This document shows positions 44,893 to 55,458 of a stretch of 64,000 nt of DNA, piece by piece. The position numbers and the translations under genes are program-made. The DNA is taken from the NCBI RefSeq assembly GCF_014905115.1, contig NZ_CP041235.1, positions 620,001 to 684,000 of the forward strand. Direction: 5' to 3'. Every line of letters starts with the position of its first letter. The stretch's first letter is position 1. The notes beneath the pieces are model-generated. The model saw nothing but the letters and a program-made list of their open reading frames with translations. It was not told the origin of the DNA and did no database searches. This DNA comes from Sulfurimonas sediminis. GTDB taxonomy: Bacteria > Campylobacterota > Campylobacteria > Campylobacterales > Sulfurimonadaceae.

Positions 44893-45183
44893 TTACGCTC
44901 CACCGCCAATTTCGGCATGCAGGTCAAGATAATGTTTGTCATTCCGGGGCATGGTATCACTCATATCACGGGCTTCTTCAAGTGCTTTGATAACTTCATC
45001 GAGTTTTTCATAAGGCAAATGTACTTTCCAGTCATGGTCATCATCCCCTTCAAGTGAAATTCCTATACTTACGACGGGACTGCTGAAGTCACCATACGGT
45101 TGTTCAATATGAGCAACGCTTATCTCTCCATACCTTGAATTCGGCAACTGTATTGTAGCTATTGATAATGCTGATTTAGGCAT
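44893..45183 (-). CDS. Small conserved-looking protein of unknown function
   Basis: About 96 residues, starting at ATG 45183 behind AAGGAG. Acidic, soluble, with DDDHDWKVHLPYEKLDEVIKAL and HYLDLHAEIGGGA. Not recognised. Convergent with the pseudopilin gene, with 7 bases between stops. A Fur-box-like sequence lies about 200 bases upstream. Confidence 0.6.
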   Translation of the reverse strand: MPKSALSIATIQLPNSRYGEISVAHIEQPYGDFSSPVVSIGISLEGDDDHDWKVHLPYEKLDEVIKALEEARDMSDTMPRNDKHYLDLHAEIGGGA

Positions 45184-45380
45184 CTCTTCTCCTTGATTAT
45201 AAGAGCACATAATAATCATAAAAAGTTATTCTTTCTGATTCAAATGGCTTGTGTAAAATCTTATCAAATAAGACTGAAAATCTTTTCTTAAATAATATTT
45301 AATTATTTAAGTACAGTAAAATAAACCGGAGATTATAAATAATTATATATCAGATTTTATTATATTATAAGGATTTAAAC

Positions 45381-45399
45381 AATTATGATAATCATTCAT
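45381..45399. promoter_or_regulatory. Fur-box-like palindrome in a 337-base gap
   Basis: AATTATGATAATCATTCAT matches the 19-base E. coli Fur consensus at 14 positions, including the continuous core ATGATAATCATT. The gap 45184-45520 is very A+T-rich and holds no convincing gene; only a 10-codon open frame overlaps the box. Which transcript it would control is unclear. Confidence 0.4.
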
Positions 45400-45520
45400 A
45401 TAAAAAAGAAGATCTAAAGTCAGTCAGTATGCCTCTGCACGCAGTATATATAAAAAAAGAATCTATAAGCATGATTTTATTTGAAGAAACAAAATTAGAT
45501 TGTTTTTTTAAATTTTAGAA

Positions 45521-47155
45521 TTAGTTTAATTTCAGTATGTTGTACATAGACTTTGAAAAACTCTTTACTGAGTGCATGTCATTGATTGCCATAGTCGTCA
45601 CATCAGATTTGATACTATGGTTTCTTGCAATATCTTTTATAATGAGGGTGCTTTTTCTGTAAGCATCCGCAATTCTTTTATAAATTTCATCCATCTCTTT
45701 AATGGAGTCTTCGTCTCCCTGGATAGCTTTGTTAAAAGCCTGAATATTTTTGAGTATTTGATAGCGTATGTTTTTATAAAACTGCTGTTCTTCCTTTGTA
45801 TGTGCATTATAAAAATAATCCAAATCATACAGCATGTCTTTTATGACTTTAGCGGCAGTGGCAAGATAATTGACTTCTTTTATGAGTCTGTTTAGTTTAT
45901 CATTGTACTCTTCATCATTATTGACAGCAGAAAGTTCAGAGGCATAACGGTATATTTCACCTTCTAAAAGACGTATCTTTTCATATACTTTTTCAAATTC
46001 TACATTAAAACTGTGGGTGTACTTATCTAAAATTTTATCTATCGCCATATGCTCGTCAAGCACTTTTGAGGGAGGCACATTGATGGCAAGCAGGGCAAAC
46101 TCCTGAACTTTTTTCAAAAGATGTTCTATCTCTTTTTTGAGTGCTTCTATAGCGATTTGCGGAACTTCTGTAGATACATTACATATAAACTTTGTAACTT
46201 TGTCCTGTGCCTGGTGAAAGTATTTTTGTGTAAGAGTCGTCAAAAATGATATGAAGGGGTACCATAGAAGAACGCCTAAAATATTAAACAAGGTATGAAA
46301 AATTGCAATTTTAATGACACCGTCTGCATGCGGAAATGCAAAGTTTACCAAACTAATCAATTGATATAAAAAGAGTAAACTGATAACTCCGGTTGAGACA
46401 TTGAAAAGCAAATGGGCCAGTGCCACTCTTTTTTTATCCGCAATACCACCAATACTGCCAAGTAAAGCTGTTACGGTTGTTCCTATATTTGTTCCAACAA
46501 CAAAAGCAGCCGCAGCCTCAAAACCGATTACATGTGTATAAAGTGCACTTTGTGCAATGGCTATGGAAGCAGAACTCGATTGAATGAGGGCGGTTAAAGC
46601 GAGTCCTATTAAAGCATACCAGTAAGGTGTCGAAAACTGATATGCGGTCATATCAAAATTTTGGGCACTGTCACTAAAACTCTCTTTCATTCCCTCAAGC
46701 CCTAAAAATATAAGACCAAACCCAACCAAAACACCAAAATAGTTTTTCCATTTGGATGTGTCAGAACTTAAAACCTGTCCCATGCCTCCTATCCCTATAA
46801 CAGCATAGGAAAGCAATTTTATATCCATGTTAAAGCCGATAACAGCAACAATCCATGCGGTGACAGTTGTCCCGATATTGCTGCCGAGTATAATGGCTAT
46901 ACTGCTTTGTAAACTCATAAGTTGTGCTCCGACAAGCGAAAGAGCCATAAGCGTCACTACGGAAGAGCTTTGAAATACAGCTGTAGAAAAGATTCCGGTA
47001 AGCAAGCTTTTAAAATGTGTTTTTGTCGCATTTTGCACAAGTGTTTTAAATGCTCGTCCTGCGGAAGATTTTATTTGTTCTTCAAGATAAAGCATTCCGA
47101 AAAGGAAAAGTCCCAAACCGGAAAAGGCTTCAATCCAAATCTTATAATGCTCCAT
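45521..47155 (-). CDS. Na+/phosphate cotransporter family protein with PhoU-like tail
   Basis: 544 residues. The N-terminal two thirds hold about eight membrane helices with the paired Na/Pi motifs (GIFSTAVFQSSSVVTLMAL, GSNIGTTVTAW; ALTALIQSSSASIAIAQ, GTNIGTTVTALLGS). The C-terminal about 190 residues are helical and PhoU-like. Probably phosphate or another anion uptake. Next gene on this strand starts directly upstream of it. A paralog is at 59687-61282. Confidence 0.88.
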   Translation of the reverse strand: MEHYKIWIEAFSGLGLFLFGMLYLEEQIKSSAGRAFKTLVQNATKTHFKSLLTGIFSTAVFQSSSVVTLMALSLVGAQLMSLQSSIAIILGSNIGTTVTAWIVAVIGFNMDIKLLSYAVIGIGGMGQVLSSDTSKWKNYFGVLVGFGLIFLGLEGMKESFSDSAQNFDMTAYQFSTPYWYALIGLALTALIQSSSASIAIAQSALYTHVIGFEAAAAFVVGTNIGTTVTALLGSIGGIADKKRVALAHLLFNVSTGVISLLFLYQLISLVNFAFPHADGVIKIAIFHTLFNILGVLLWYPFISFLTTLTQKYFHQAQDKVTKFICNVSTEVPQIAIEALKKEIEHLLKKVQEFALLAINVPPSKVLDEHMAIDKILDKYTHSFNVEFEKVYEKIRLLEGEIYRYASELSAVNNDEEYNDKLNRLIKEVNYLATAAKVIKDMLYDLDYFYNAHTKEEQQFYKNIRYQILKNIQAFNKAIQGDEDSIKEMDEIYKRIADAYRKSTLIIKDIARNHSIKSDVTTMAINDMHSVKSFSKSMYNILKLN

Positions 47156-48112
47156 CTAGTGTCCGTTGCTATGGTGACGCTTTCTTTTCAGATTGTCGGT
47201 TGGAACATAAAATTCTAAATTTCCGACCTTTTTAACCGTTACCGCATTACATGTAAGCAAATTGTTCAGATTCTCTCTGCTTTTTTCATCAAAAAGCAGA
47301 GCAATATCCTCCGGAGTCAAAGGACGCTTGTCCAAAGTGTTGAGCACCTCTTCTTTTGTATAACGGGAGTTGTTTGGCTCTGCATGGAGTCGCGAAGCTA
47401 TGTGGATGGGCAAATCGGCATCGAACATAAGGGCTATGGTATGCAGTTCTTTGTAGCTTATTCCTGTCACAGGGTAGGCCGGAGGTCTGTCTATCGTGCC
47501 GATATCTACTCTCTGACATTTTATTTTATGCAAAACTTCATTTAGTTTTTGTATCTCCTCTTGTGTATCATTTATGCCATGTACAAAGAGAATCTCTATA
47601 AAAAGTTTTCCTCTGTATTTTTGAGAAAAATCTATGACTTTTTGGACAACATTTTCTATTTTGATGGAAGGATGGGGTCTGTCTATCTTTTTGAAAATGT
47701 CATGGCTTACAGCATCCAAAGAGAGTTTTACCTGATCAAGTTTTAAAAGAGAAGAAAAAACTTTTTCATTGACAAGCGTGGCACTGTTTGTCAGGATTAA
47801 TGTCTGGGTATCTTTTTTGATTTTATTTATTGCATCAATCAGTCTGTCCAGATGAGGGTAGAGTGTAGGTTCACCGTTTGCAGTCAGTGTTATGACATCT
47901 ATTTTATCATGAAGATGTTTACGCAGCTGGGTGATGATTTCATCGACTGAGACGACAAATGTCTGTTCTTTTACGGCCGCACTTGGAGCAAGTTCACAAT
48001 AGAGACAGTCAAAATTACACTGCTTGGCTGAGGGTGAGAGGTCGATACCCAAACTCATACCGAAACGGCGTGAGTTGACAGGACCGAAAATAATATTATT
48101 TTTTGCTGACAC
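47156..48112 (-). CDS. Radical SAM protein of unknown substrate
   Basis: About 318 residues with the radical-SAM cluster motif CNFDCLYC preceded by [16 protein letters not shown], then [13 protein letters not shown] and [12 protein letters not shown]. The C-terminus resembles a small wing-like domain. It falls in a group of uncharacterised radical SAM proteins common in Campylobacterota and archaea. GTG at 48112 was chosen, overlapping hemE by 17 bases; ATG codons further upstream would lie deeper in hemE. Confidence 0.85.
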   Translation of the reverse strand: MSAKNNIIFGPVNSRRFGMSLGIDLSPSAKQCNFDCLYCELAPSAAVKEQTFVVSVDEIITQLRKHLHDKIDVITLTANGEPTLYPHLDRLIDAINKIKKDTQTLILTNSATLVNEKVFSSLLKLDQVKLSLDAVSHDIFKKIDRPHPSIKIENVVQKVIDFSQKYRGKLFIEILFVHGINDTQEEIQKLNEVLHKIKCQRVDIGTIDRPPAYPVTGISYKELHTIALMFDADLPIHIASRLHAEPNNSRYTKEEVLNTLDKRPLTPEDIALLFDEKSRENLNNLLTCNAVTVKKVGNLEFYVPTDNLKRKRHHSNGH

Positions 48113-49136
48113 GGTGGCACTCTTGTATGAAGTGCTTCGCATTTTCAACAGGCACATCCGGTAAAATTCCGTGACCCAGGTTGAATATATGACGTTTCCC
48201 CTGCATAATATTTTGAATATCTTCTACAGCCTGTGTCGTTGCCTCTTTTGAGTATAGACGACATGGCTCCATATTACCCTGAAGAACATATTTGCTGCCA
48301 AGTTTTTCTTTTGCCAACTCCATCGGCGTAGACCAGTCGACACCGAAAACATCAAAGTTTCCATATATTTTATCCAAAAATGCAGGAATACCTTTGGGAA
48401 ACATAATGATGGGAATATGCGGATACTTTTCTTTGAGGTATTCGGCAATCTCAACCATATATTTCCAGGAAAATTCGTCATATTTGTTTGGCTCAATAGC
48501 TGCTGCCCAAGAGTCAAAAATCTGGACGACATCTATGCCTGCTTCTATCTGCTTTTGCATGTAAAGTTTAACAACTTCAGTCACTTTTGCCAGAATTTTA
48601 TGCAGGAGTTCAGGGTTTGCATACATCATTTTTTTACATACATTGTATGTTTTTGTTCCCTGTCCTTCTATCATATAGGTTGCTAATGTCCAGGGAGAAC
48701 CTGTAAAGCCTATGAGGGCTTTGTCCTCTGCCAGTTTTGTTTTGATGAGTTTAATTGTATCATATACATATGTCAGTTTATTGGCCGCTTCTTCACCGCC
48801 TGCGAGTCTGTCGATATCCTCTTCATTTTTAATCGGGTCAGAAAATTTCGGACCTTCTCCTTTGACAAAGGACAAATCCATACCCATTTCATCAGGAATT
48901 ACAAGGATGTCGCTAAAGAGTATGGCCGCATCAACACCAACTATGTCTACAGGCTGCAGAGTGACTTCACAGGCCATTTCCGGATTGTGACAAAGATTTA
49001 AAAAATCTCCTGCTTTGGCACGCACTGCCATATACTCCGGCAGATAACGCCCTGCCTGTCTCATCATCCATACAGGAGTGTATGGTGTCTCTTTTCCAAA
49101 ACATGCATCTACGAATATTTTATTTTTTATTCCCAT
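48096..49136 (-). CDS. hemE: Uroporphyrinogen decarboxylase
   Basis: Decarboxylates uroporphyrinogen III to coproporphyrinogen III in heme synthesis. Family motifs: [56 protein letters not shown], and [13 protein letters not shown]. 346 residues, standard length. Overlaps the radical SAM gene at its 3' end. Confidence 0.97.
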   Translation of the reverse strand: MGIKNKIFVDACFGKETPYTPVWMMRQAGRYLPEYMAVRAKAGDFLNLCHNPEMACEVTLQPVDIVGVDAAILFSDILVIPDEMGMDLSFVKGEGPKFSDPIKNEEDIDRLAGGEEAANKLTYVYDTIKLIKTKLAEDKALIGFTGSPWTLATYMIEGQGTKTYNVCKKMMYANPELLHKILAKVTEVVKLYMQKQIEAGIDVVQIFDSWAAAIEPNKYDEFSWKYMVEIAEYLKEKYPHIPIIMFPKGIPAFLDKIYGNFDVFGVDWSTPMELAKEKLGSKYVLQGNMEPCRLYSKEATTQAVEDIQNIMQGKRHIFNLGHGILPDVPVENAKHFIQECHRVSKK

Positions 49137-49145
49137 TTTTTTTCC

Positions 49146-49664
49146 TTAGTGATTGTGTCCAACTTTACTTAAAAAATACAAACCGACAGCAACGGCAGTA
49201 ATAGAAAGGGCTAAATAGAGTAATTCCAGCGGTGTCTGGTAGCTTGCCAGTCCCACTTTTTTAAAGAAGCCCACAACAAGAACCATGACAATTACTTTGG
49301 ATATTTTGTCTTTAAGCTGGTCAAGTGAGTGAATAGATAAAATTTTGTTTTCTCTTGTAGCATCTTCTCTTGCCGCATCAATATCCGAGATAAACAATTC
49401 ATACAATCCGAAAGAAAACAACAGCATAACAACGCCGATAAGATATAAATCCACGGCACCTATAATTCCACCGACAACCAGTTCATGAAAGTGTTCCGGG
49501 TGATGATGGTTGACATAGGTGTTTATTACAAGTTTAGCGGTATCATAGATGTCAAAACTGGCAACAATAAAAAGTGCGACAGCACCGATAAGACCGAAAA
49601 TAACAGCCATTAAAACCATAAAGCGTGAACTCCAGAGCCCGCTTTCAAAGATTTTTTCAATCAT
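49146..49664 (-). CDS. YqhA/UPF0114-family membrane protein
   Basis: 172 residues with about four membrane helices (FMVLMAVIFGLIGAVALFIV, GAVDLYLIGVVMLLFSFGLY, near the ends VIVMVLVVGFF and LYLALSITAVAVGLYFL) and the family core FELFISDID-like segment ELFISDIDAARED. Function unknown. Its start adjoins the asd stop. Confidence 0.87.
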   Translation of the reverse strand: MIEKIFESGLWSSRFMVLMAVIFGLIGAVALFIVASFDIYDTAKLVINTYVNHHHPEHFHELVVGGIIGAVDLYLIGVVMLLFSFGLYELFISDIDAAREDATRENKILSIHSLDQLKDKISKVIVMVLVVGFFKKVGLASYQTPLELLYLALSITAVAVGLYFLSKVGHNH

Positions 49665-50696
49665 TTATAAGCCTTCTTCCATTTCTATCCATTTTTGGGC
49701 AATTCTTACCGCATTTGTAGCAGCGCCTACTCTTAAATTGTCAGCAACAACAAACATATGGAGCATATTGTTTGAAAAGAGATCTTTTCGAATACGTCCG
49801 ACAAATGTTTCATTTTTGTCTATACATGTAGCCGGCATAGGGTAGAGTGCTTCATCAGGATTGTCTAAAACCACTATGTTTGGTGCTTTACGAAGTATTT
49901 CTCTTGCCTCGTTTGCATTTATTTCCGAATCAAAAGTCATAGTTACCGCTTCTGCATGCCCTCTCAGTGTCGGAACGCGTACACATGTAGCACTGAGTGC
50001 AATCTCTTTATGCATGATTTTTGTTGTCTCGTTGACCATTTTCATCTCTTCTTTTGTATAGCCGTTGTCTGTGAAAACATCAATCTGCGGAATGACATTG
50101 AGGGCTATCTGCTGGTTAAATGCTTTATGCTCAGCTTCATCAAGTTTAAAGGCAAAAAATGCCTGCATTTGACTGACCAGCTCTTCCATAGCGGTTTTTC
50201 CTGCACCGCTGGTTGCCTGGTATGTATCAACATCCACACGAACCAGGTCATATGCTTCATCCAGTGGTTTGAGTGCCTGTACCATCTGTATGGTTGAACA
50301 GTTTGGGTTGGCTATGATGCCTGTTTCTTTCCATTGTGCAATATCATGGGGATTGACCTCAGGAACAACAAGAGGGACATTCGGATCCATTCTGAAGTGA
50401 GAGGTGTTGTCAATGACAACGGCACCTGCTGCAACTGCGGAAGGGGCAAATTCTGCGCTGACACTGCCTCCCGCACTAAAAAGGGCAATATCTACCTCTT
50501 CTTTTTCAAAGACATCATGTGTCAGTTCTATAATATCAAAGCTTTCATTGTTAAACTCTACCTGTTTGCCGACACTTCTTGCACTTGCAAGCGGTACCAG
50601 TTTCTTAAGAGGAAAATCAATCTCTTCCAATACTCTTAAAATCTCTTCACCGACAGCACCGTTTGCACCGACAACAGCTACGTTATATTTTTTCAT
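49665..50696 (-). CDS. asd: Aspartate-semialdehyde dehydrogenase
   Basis: NADPH-dependent reduction of aspartyl phosphate, leading to lysine, threonine, methionine and diaminopimelate. Rossmann motif GANGAVGEEILRVL, catalytic Cys in IANPNCSTIQM, TYQATSGAGKTAMEEL and VPTLRGHAEAV. 343 residues. Part of the asd-flgR-flgQ-flgP-gyrA block. Confidence 0.97.
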   Translation of the reverse strand: MKKYNVAVVGANGAVGEEILRVLEEIDFPLKKLVPLASARSVGKQVEFNNESFDIIELTHDVFEKEEVDIALFSAGGSVSAEFAPSAVAAGAVVIDNTSHFRMDPNVPLVVPEVNPHDIAQWKETGIIANPNCSTIQMVQALKPLDEAYDLVRVDVDTYQATSGAGKTAMEELVSQMQAFFAFKLDEAEHKAFNQQIALNVIPQIDVFTDNGYTKEEMKMVNETTKIMHKEIALSATCVRVPTLRGHAEAVTMTFDSEINANEAREILRKAPNIVVLDNPDEALYPMPATCIDKNETFVGRIRKDLFSNNMLHMFVVADNLRVGAATNAVRIAQKWIEMEEGL

Positions 50697-50712
50697 TTAA
50701 TTTTCTCCTGTT

Positions 50713-51852
50713 CTATTTTCTGTTATTTAAAAAAAGTTCGTCTTTTTGAATTTCATTGGTTTCACTGAGTATGACAGAACGTTCCACTACTGAAAGCAAC
50801 TCTCGAATATTTCCGGGCCAGGCATATGATAAAAGTTCACTTTCTGCCTCGGCAGAGAGCCTTTTTGTATCAAAACCGTACTTTTGACAGTTGTGTGCAA
50901 TCATCTTTTGTGCAATTTCCAATATTTCGTCTTTTCTTTCTCTCAAAGGTGGAATATGGAGAGGAATTGTATTGAGTCTGTAATACAGGTCCTCTCTGAA
51001 TTCTCCTTTTTCTATCTTCTCGTTTAAATTTGCATTTGTTGCCGAAACGACGCGTATATCTATTTTAATGGCTTTTGCAGAGCCAAGTCTGCGCACCTCT
51101 TTTTCCTGCAGGGCCCGAAGCAGTTTTGCCTGAACACCATAGGGCATCTCTCCTATCTCATCCAAAAAGAGTGTCCCTCCGTTTGCCAGTTCAAACTGTC
51201 CCGCTTTAGCTTCGGTCGCATCGGTAAATGCCCCTTTTTCAAAGCCAAAAAGCTCACTTTCTATCAAGTTTTCAGGAATCGCCGCCATGTTGATAGCAAC
51301 AAAGGGTTTTTTCGCTCTTGGAGAGTTTTTGTGTATATAAGAAGCAAAAACTTCTTTACCGACACCGCTTTCTCCCAAAAGTAAAATACTTGCATCTGTT
51401 TTGGAAGCCTTTTGGGCAATGCCTAAAACTTTTGTAAGTGCTTCAGACGAGCCTAAGAAATCATTCGTCGTTTTTTTGCTTTTTTGCACTGATTTTTTTA
51501 CTTTTTGGACAACTGCCTCGCGTTTAATCGCATCGACAAGTGTGTCTATATCAAAAGGTTTGAGTAAAAAATCTTTGACACCCAGATGGATAGAGTCAAT
51601 AGCCCGACCAAGCGTTGCATTCCCTGTCATGATAATAACTTCGTATCTGCCGCCCAGTGCTTTGACAAATTCTATGCCGTCCATACCGGGCATATTGATA
51701 TCGGTAATGACCAGATCAAAACTGTCATCAAGAACTTTGAGTGCATCTTTGGCATTTTTAAATGTTTTTACTGTAAACTCTTTGTAATCGCCCATAGCAA
51801 TTTCAAGAGATTTACGCATATTGATATCATCTTCGACTATGGCTATTTTCAC
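50713..51852 (-). CDS. flgR: Flagellar sigma54 response regulator FlgR, no DNA-binding domain
   Basis: Activates sigma54-dependent flagellar genes. Receiver with Asp51 in [12 protein letters not shown], then an AAA+ domain with Walker A GESGVGKE, the sigma54-contact loop GAFTDA (usual GAFTGA), Walker [14 protein letters not shown] and the arginine-finger region. It ends about 15 residues after the AAA+ domain ([16 protein letters not shown]), so the Fis-type helix-turn-helix is missing, as I recall for Helicobacter FlgR. 379 residues. Confidence 0.93.
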   Translation of the reverse strand: MKIAIVEDDINMRKSLEIAMGDYKEFTVKTFKNAKDALKVLDDSFDLVITDINMPGMDGIEFVKALGGRYEVIIMTGNATLGRAIDSIHLGVKDFLLKPFDIDTLVDAIKREAVVQKVKKSVQKSKKTTNDFLGSSEALTKVLGIAQKASKTDASILLLGESGVGKEVFASYIHKNSPRAKKPFVAINMAAIPENLIESELFGFEKGAFTDATEAKAGQFELANGGTLFLDEIGEMPYGVQAKLLRALQEKEVRRLGSAKAIKIDIRVVSATNANLNEKIEKGEFREDLYYRLNTIPLHIPPLRERKDEILEIAQKMIAHNCQKYGFDTKRLSAEAESELLSYAWPGNIRELLSVVERSVILSETNEIQKDELFLNNRK

Positions 51853-51874
51853 AAAAAGTCCTGTTTTTATTCGG

Positions 51875-52285
51875 CTATTTTAAAGCTGATATTCTAACAA
51901 AATTATCATTAAAATCGACTTTGAAGCATGTTGTTTTTAGAGTAATAATCGTAGTTGAGGTGTTTTGAAAATTTATTGTGCTTGCGTAATGTTGTACATT
52001 CAGACCAATTTTTTGGATATAGTTGATGAATTTTTCATTATTGCGTGCAATGATTTTTTTTAAATCTTTACTGTTGTCTGATTCGAGAATGAGTGTATTT
52101 GAAGAAAATCCTTTGCACCTGTGCATTGAATGAGATATTTCGAGTTCCTGATTATAAAGTAAAGCATCTTTTACGACATATCTGTAGGAAATAAGATATT
52201 CACTTGCAGAGAGTGCAAGTGAATGAAAAAGTATTATTGCACAAATTGAGAGTGAGAAAGTGTGATTTCCATCTCTACTTCGCAT
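51875..52285 (-). CDS. flgQ: FlgQ-like exported motility protein
   Basis: 136 residues with a signal peptide (FSLSICAIILFHSLALSASEYL) and no further helix. Sequence alone is not diagnostic; the call rests on position between flgP and flgR, the order in C. jejuni as I recall it. It overlaps flgP by 52 bases in another frame, the longest overlap in the window. Confidence 0.65.
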   Translation of the reverse strand: MRSRDGNHTFSLSICAIILFHSLALSASEYLISYRYVVKDALLYNQELEISHSMHRCKGFSSNTLILESDNSKDLKKIIARNNEKFINYIQKIGLNVQHYASTINFQNTSTTIITLKTTCFKVDFNDNFVRISALK

Positions 52286-52713
52286 AAACCCTCTTTGAAT
52301 GTTGTTTCCACTATATTTGCATTTCTTACCATTGCATCTACGGATGTTCGTACACTGGAACGTTTGACCATCATGTTTTTAATCAAGTCTTTTCCGTCTA
52401 CTCTGACACCCTTTACTTTTTCAGCTATAAGTCTGTATGCATCAGCAATGGCAGCACGTTTTGCCAAAGCATATGCTTGTGCGGGAGATGTTGTATTCAT
52501 AGGTGCAACACCTTGCCCGACGACACTGATAAGAAGAGGTCTTTTCTCTGAAAGCACTTCGCTTTGCAAAGGTTGTTGCATCTTGTGAGCAGGGCAAGGT
52601 GCCACTACTGTTTTAGCAGTTTGGGTAGGAATAGCTGTTACTACAGTCTTAGCAGGTTGTGCTGCAAAAGATACAACACTAAGTAATGTTAGTAATACTA
52701 GAGAGTATTTCAT
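52234..52713 (-). CDS. flgP: FlgP-like LPP20-family protein
   Basis: 159 residues: signal peptide (YSLVLLTLLSVVSFAAQ), a Thr/Ala/Val spacer, then an LPP20-type domain (AQAYALAKRAAIADAYRLIAEKVKGVRV, SVRTSVDAMVRNANIVETTF). Campylobacter FlgP builds an outer-membrane-associated disk around the flagellar motor. No cysteine at a lipobox, so likely not lipidated. A GGAGTC/GACTCC hairpin (52731-52747) lies just upstream of the ribosome-binding site. Confidence 0.82.
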   Translation of the reverse strand: MKYSLVLLTLLSVVSFAAQPAKTVVTAIPTQTAKTVVAPCPAHKMQQPLQSEVLSEKRPLLISVVGQGVAPMNTTSPAQAYALAKRAAIADAYRLIAEKVKGVRVDGKDLIKNMMVKRSSVRTSVDAMVRNANIVETTFKEGLCEVEMEITLSHSQFVQ

Positions 52714-52776
52714 AGAATATCCTTAAAGGAGGAGTCTGTATGACTCCAGGTTTTATATTTTAGTTATTAGCAATTA

Positions 52777-55260
52777 CTATTCCAAGTCTAAAGAAGGAGA
52801 TGTGTCTTCTTCTTCATCATCTTCGCTTTTTTCCTCTTTCGGACAGCGTGAAATACTGACAACTTCATCCCCTTTTACTATATAGACACCGGAAGTGTTT
52901 CTGCTTGATTTGGAGATTGTCTGCATATCAACACGTATCATTTTACCGGCTTTTGTGAGCGCCATCATATCCATGCCCTCATCTACCATGAGACAGCCGA
53001 CAATATGCTTGCCTGTTTTTGCAGTCATCTTCATCGCAATAACACCTGAACCGCCACGGTTTGTGAGTCTGTATTCTCCGGCATCAGTACGTTTTCCTAT
53101 TCCTTTTTCAGCGACAATCAGAATCTCCTGATCATCACTTGCTATAATGTTTGCATCAACGACCTCATCACCCTTATGTTTAAACTTAATTCCTCTTACT
53201 CCACGTGTACTTCGTCCCTGTTCACGGGTTTTTTCAATTTCAAATTTGATGCACTGTGCGAGTTTTGTTACTATAAAGAGGTATTTAATGCTTTTGTCCG
53301 CAATTTTTGCTGTAATGAGCGCATCATCTTCATCAAGAACAATGGCTCTGACGCCGTTGCTTCTGATGTTGCTGAATTCGCTTAAATTTGTTCGTTTGAC
53401 AATGCCGTTTTTCGTAAAGAAAACCAAAGATTTCTCTTCGCTGAAATCAGTTGTCGGAATAATAGACTGAATCTGTTCATCCGCCATTAAATTAAGTAAA
53501 TTGACAACAGCTTTTCCTTTGGCTGTACGACTTCCCTCAGGGATACGATAGACTTTTAACCAGTGGAGTTGTCCTCTGTCGGTCACAAAAAGGAGCGTAT
53601 CGTGCGTATTACATGTAAAGAAGTTTTCTATAAAGTCATCTTCATAGGTTGTGACAGCAGTTTTTCCTTTGCCTCCGCGTTTTTGCTTTTCATAGCTTGC
53701 AAGCGGTACACGCTTGATGTATCCTCTGTGTGTGATTGTGACAACCATTGGTTCGTTGGGAATCAAGTCTTCTATGTCTATATCATCATAGTCATCTTCG
53801 ATGTCAGTTCTTCGTTTTGTGGTATATGTTTGTAAAATTTCATCAAATTCATCACCTATTATACCGTGCAGCACTTTTTCACTTTGTAGAATTGACTCAA
53901 GAAACTCAATTTGTTTCATAAGTTCTGCCAATTCATTTTCAATTTTTTCAATTTCAAGTCCTGTAAGACGACCAAGACGCATTGCAACAATGCTTGCAGC
54001 CTGGATTTCTGAAAAATCAAATTCTGTTACCAGGTTTTCTTTCGCTTCTTCCTCATTTGTGGATGCACGGATAGTACGAATGACTTTATCAATAATATCT
54101 ATCGCTTTTTTCAAACCTTCCAAAATATGTGCACGCGCTTTTGCTTTTTCCAAATCAAAAATTGTACGACGGATAATAATAGTTTTTCGGTGATTGATAA
54201 AATGTTTGAGTATGTCAATAAGACCAAAAATTCTTGGTTCCTGGTTTAAAATGGAGAGCATTATGATACCGAAGGTTGTCTGCATTGCAGTTTGTTTAAA
54301 TAAATTATTTAAAACAATTTCACTGATTGTGTCACGCTTGAGCTCAATGACAACACGCATACCGTCCCGGTCGGACTCGTCTCTGATTTCGCTCACCCCG
54401 TCTATCATTTTGTCTTTAACCAAATTGGCAACGTTTTCAATAAGACGGGCTTTGTTTACCTGATAAGGAAGTTCATCAATGACAATGACGTCTTTGTTTC
54501 CTTTTTTCTCAATATGTGTTTTAGCACGTACTTTTATACGGCCACGCCCTGTTTCATAAGCATCCATAATCCCTTTTTTACCAAATATAATGCCGCCTGT
54601 CGGAAAATCAGGCGCTTTGATATGTTCCATGATTTCAGTAAGTGTGATATTGGGATTTTCCAGGAGTGCTTTGAGTCCGTTCATAATTTCAGTAGGGTTG
54701 TGGGGAGGAATGTTTGTTGCCATACCGACCGCAATCCCTGAAGAACCGTTTATCAAAAGGTTCGGTACACGTGTCGGCATTACATCCGGTTCTTTTGTTG
54801 TACCGTCATAGTTGTCTATCATATTGACAGTGTTTTTTTCCAAATCTTTTAAAAGTTCACCTGCATATTTTGTCATACGGGCTTCCGTGTAACGCATCGC
54901 AGCAGCCGAGTCACCGTCAACCGAACCAAAGTTTCCCTGTCCGTCTACAAGTTCCATTCGCATGGAAAAATCCTGCGCCATTCGCACGAGTGCATCATAA
55001 ACGGCTGTATCTCCGTGAGGGTGGTATTGACCGATAACATCACCGACGATACGTGCTGATTTTTTATACTTTGCACCAAATGAGAGATTGAGTTTGTCCA
55101 TTGCATAAAGAATTCTTCTATGTACAGGTTTAAGTCCGTCTCTTACATCAGGCAGAGCACGACCGACAATAACACTCATAGAGTAATCAAGATAGCTGTT
55201 TTGAAGAGTTTCTTCTATATTTATACTTTGTATATCACCATTGTTTAACAAGTTGCTCAT
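52777..55260 (-). CDS. gyrA: DNA gyrase subunit A
   Basis: Breaks and rejoins DNA in the gyrase reaction. The 827-residue protein has the catalytic Tyr in [10 protein letters not shown], the quinolone-resistance region [20 protein letters not shown] (Thr where E. coli has Ser83, as in wild-type Campylobacter), the GyrA box near KQKRGGKGK, six beta-pinwheel blades and an acidic tail. Divergent from amt across about 198 bases. Confidence 0.99.
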   Translation of the reverse strand: MSNLLNNGDIQSINIEETLQNSYLDYSMSVIVGRALPDVRDGLKPVHRRILYAMDKLNLSFGAKYKKSARIVGDVIGQYHPHGDTAVYDALVRMAQDFSMRMELVDGQGNFGSVDGDSAAAMRYTEARMTKYAGELLKDLEKNTVNMIDNYDGTTKEPDVMPTRVPNLLINGSSGIAVGMATNIPPHNPTEIMNGLKALLENPNITLTEIMEHIKAPDFPTGGIIFGKKGIMDAYETGRGRIKVRAKTHIEKKGNKDVIVIDELPYQVNKARLIENVANLVKDKMIDGVSEIRDESDRDGMRVVIELKRDTISEIVLNNLFKQTAMQTTFGIIMLSILNQEPRIFGLIDILKHFINHRKTIIIRRTIFDLEKAKARAHILEGLKKAIDIIDKVIRTIRASTNEEEAKENLVTEFDFSEIQAASIVAMRLGRLTGLEIEKIENELAELMKQIEFLESILQSEKVLHGIIGDEFDEILQTYTTKRRTDIEDDYDDIDIEDLIPNEPMVVTITHRGYIKRVPLASYEKQKRGGKGKTAVTTYEDDFIENFFTCNTHDTLLFVTDRGQLHWLKVYRIPEGSRTAKGKAVVNLLNLMADEQIQSIIPTTDFSEEKSLVFFTKNGIVKRTNLSEFSNIRSNGVRAIVLDEDDALITAKIADKSIKYLFIVTKLAQCIKFEIEKTREQGRSTRGVRGIKFKHKGDEVVDANIIASDDQEILIVAEKGIGKRTDAGEYRLTNRGGSGVIAMKMTAKTGKHIVGCLMVDEGMDMMALTKAGKMIRVDMQTISKSSRNTSGVYIVKGDEVVSISRCPKEEKSEDDEEEDTSPSLDLE

Positions 55261-55420
55261 TGAAACACCTAAAATTTAAATTTATATATATTAGCTAATT
55301 GTCGCTTAATAAAATGTTTAAAACTGATGAACTTTTGCGCAATTGCATAAAAAATGAAGGAATTGTAAAAGCTGCTTAAAAATTAATCAGTTTAAGCTGA
55401 AAAAAAAGATGTAATTATTC

Positions 55421-55426
55421 TATACT
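55421..55426 (+). promoter_or_regulatory. -10 element of the first amt gene
   Basis: TATACT lies 32 bases before the ATG, in the divergent gap shared with gyrA. No clear -35. Confidence 0.4.
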
Positions 55427-55458
55427 TTGCTTTGAAAATATTCAACAAAAGGATTCAC

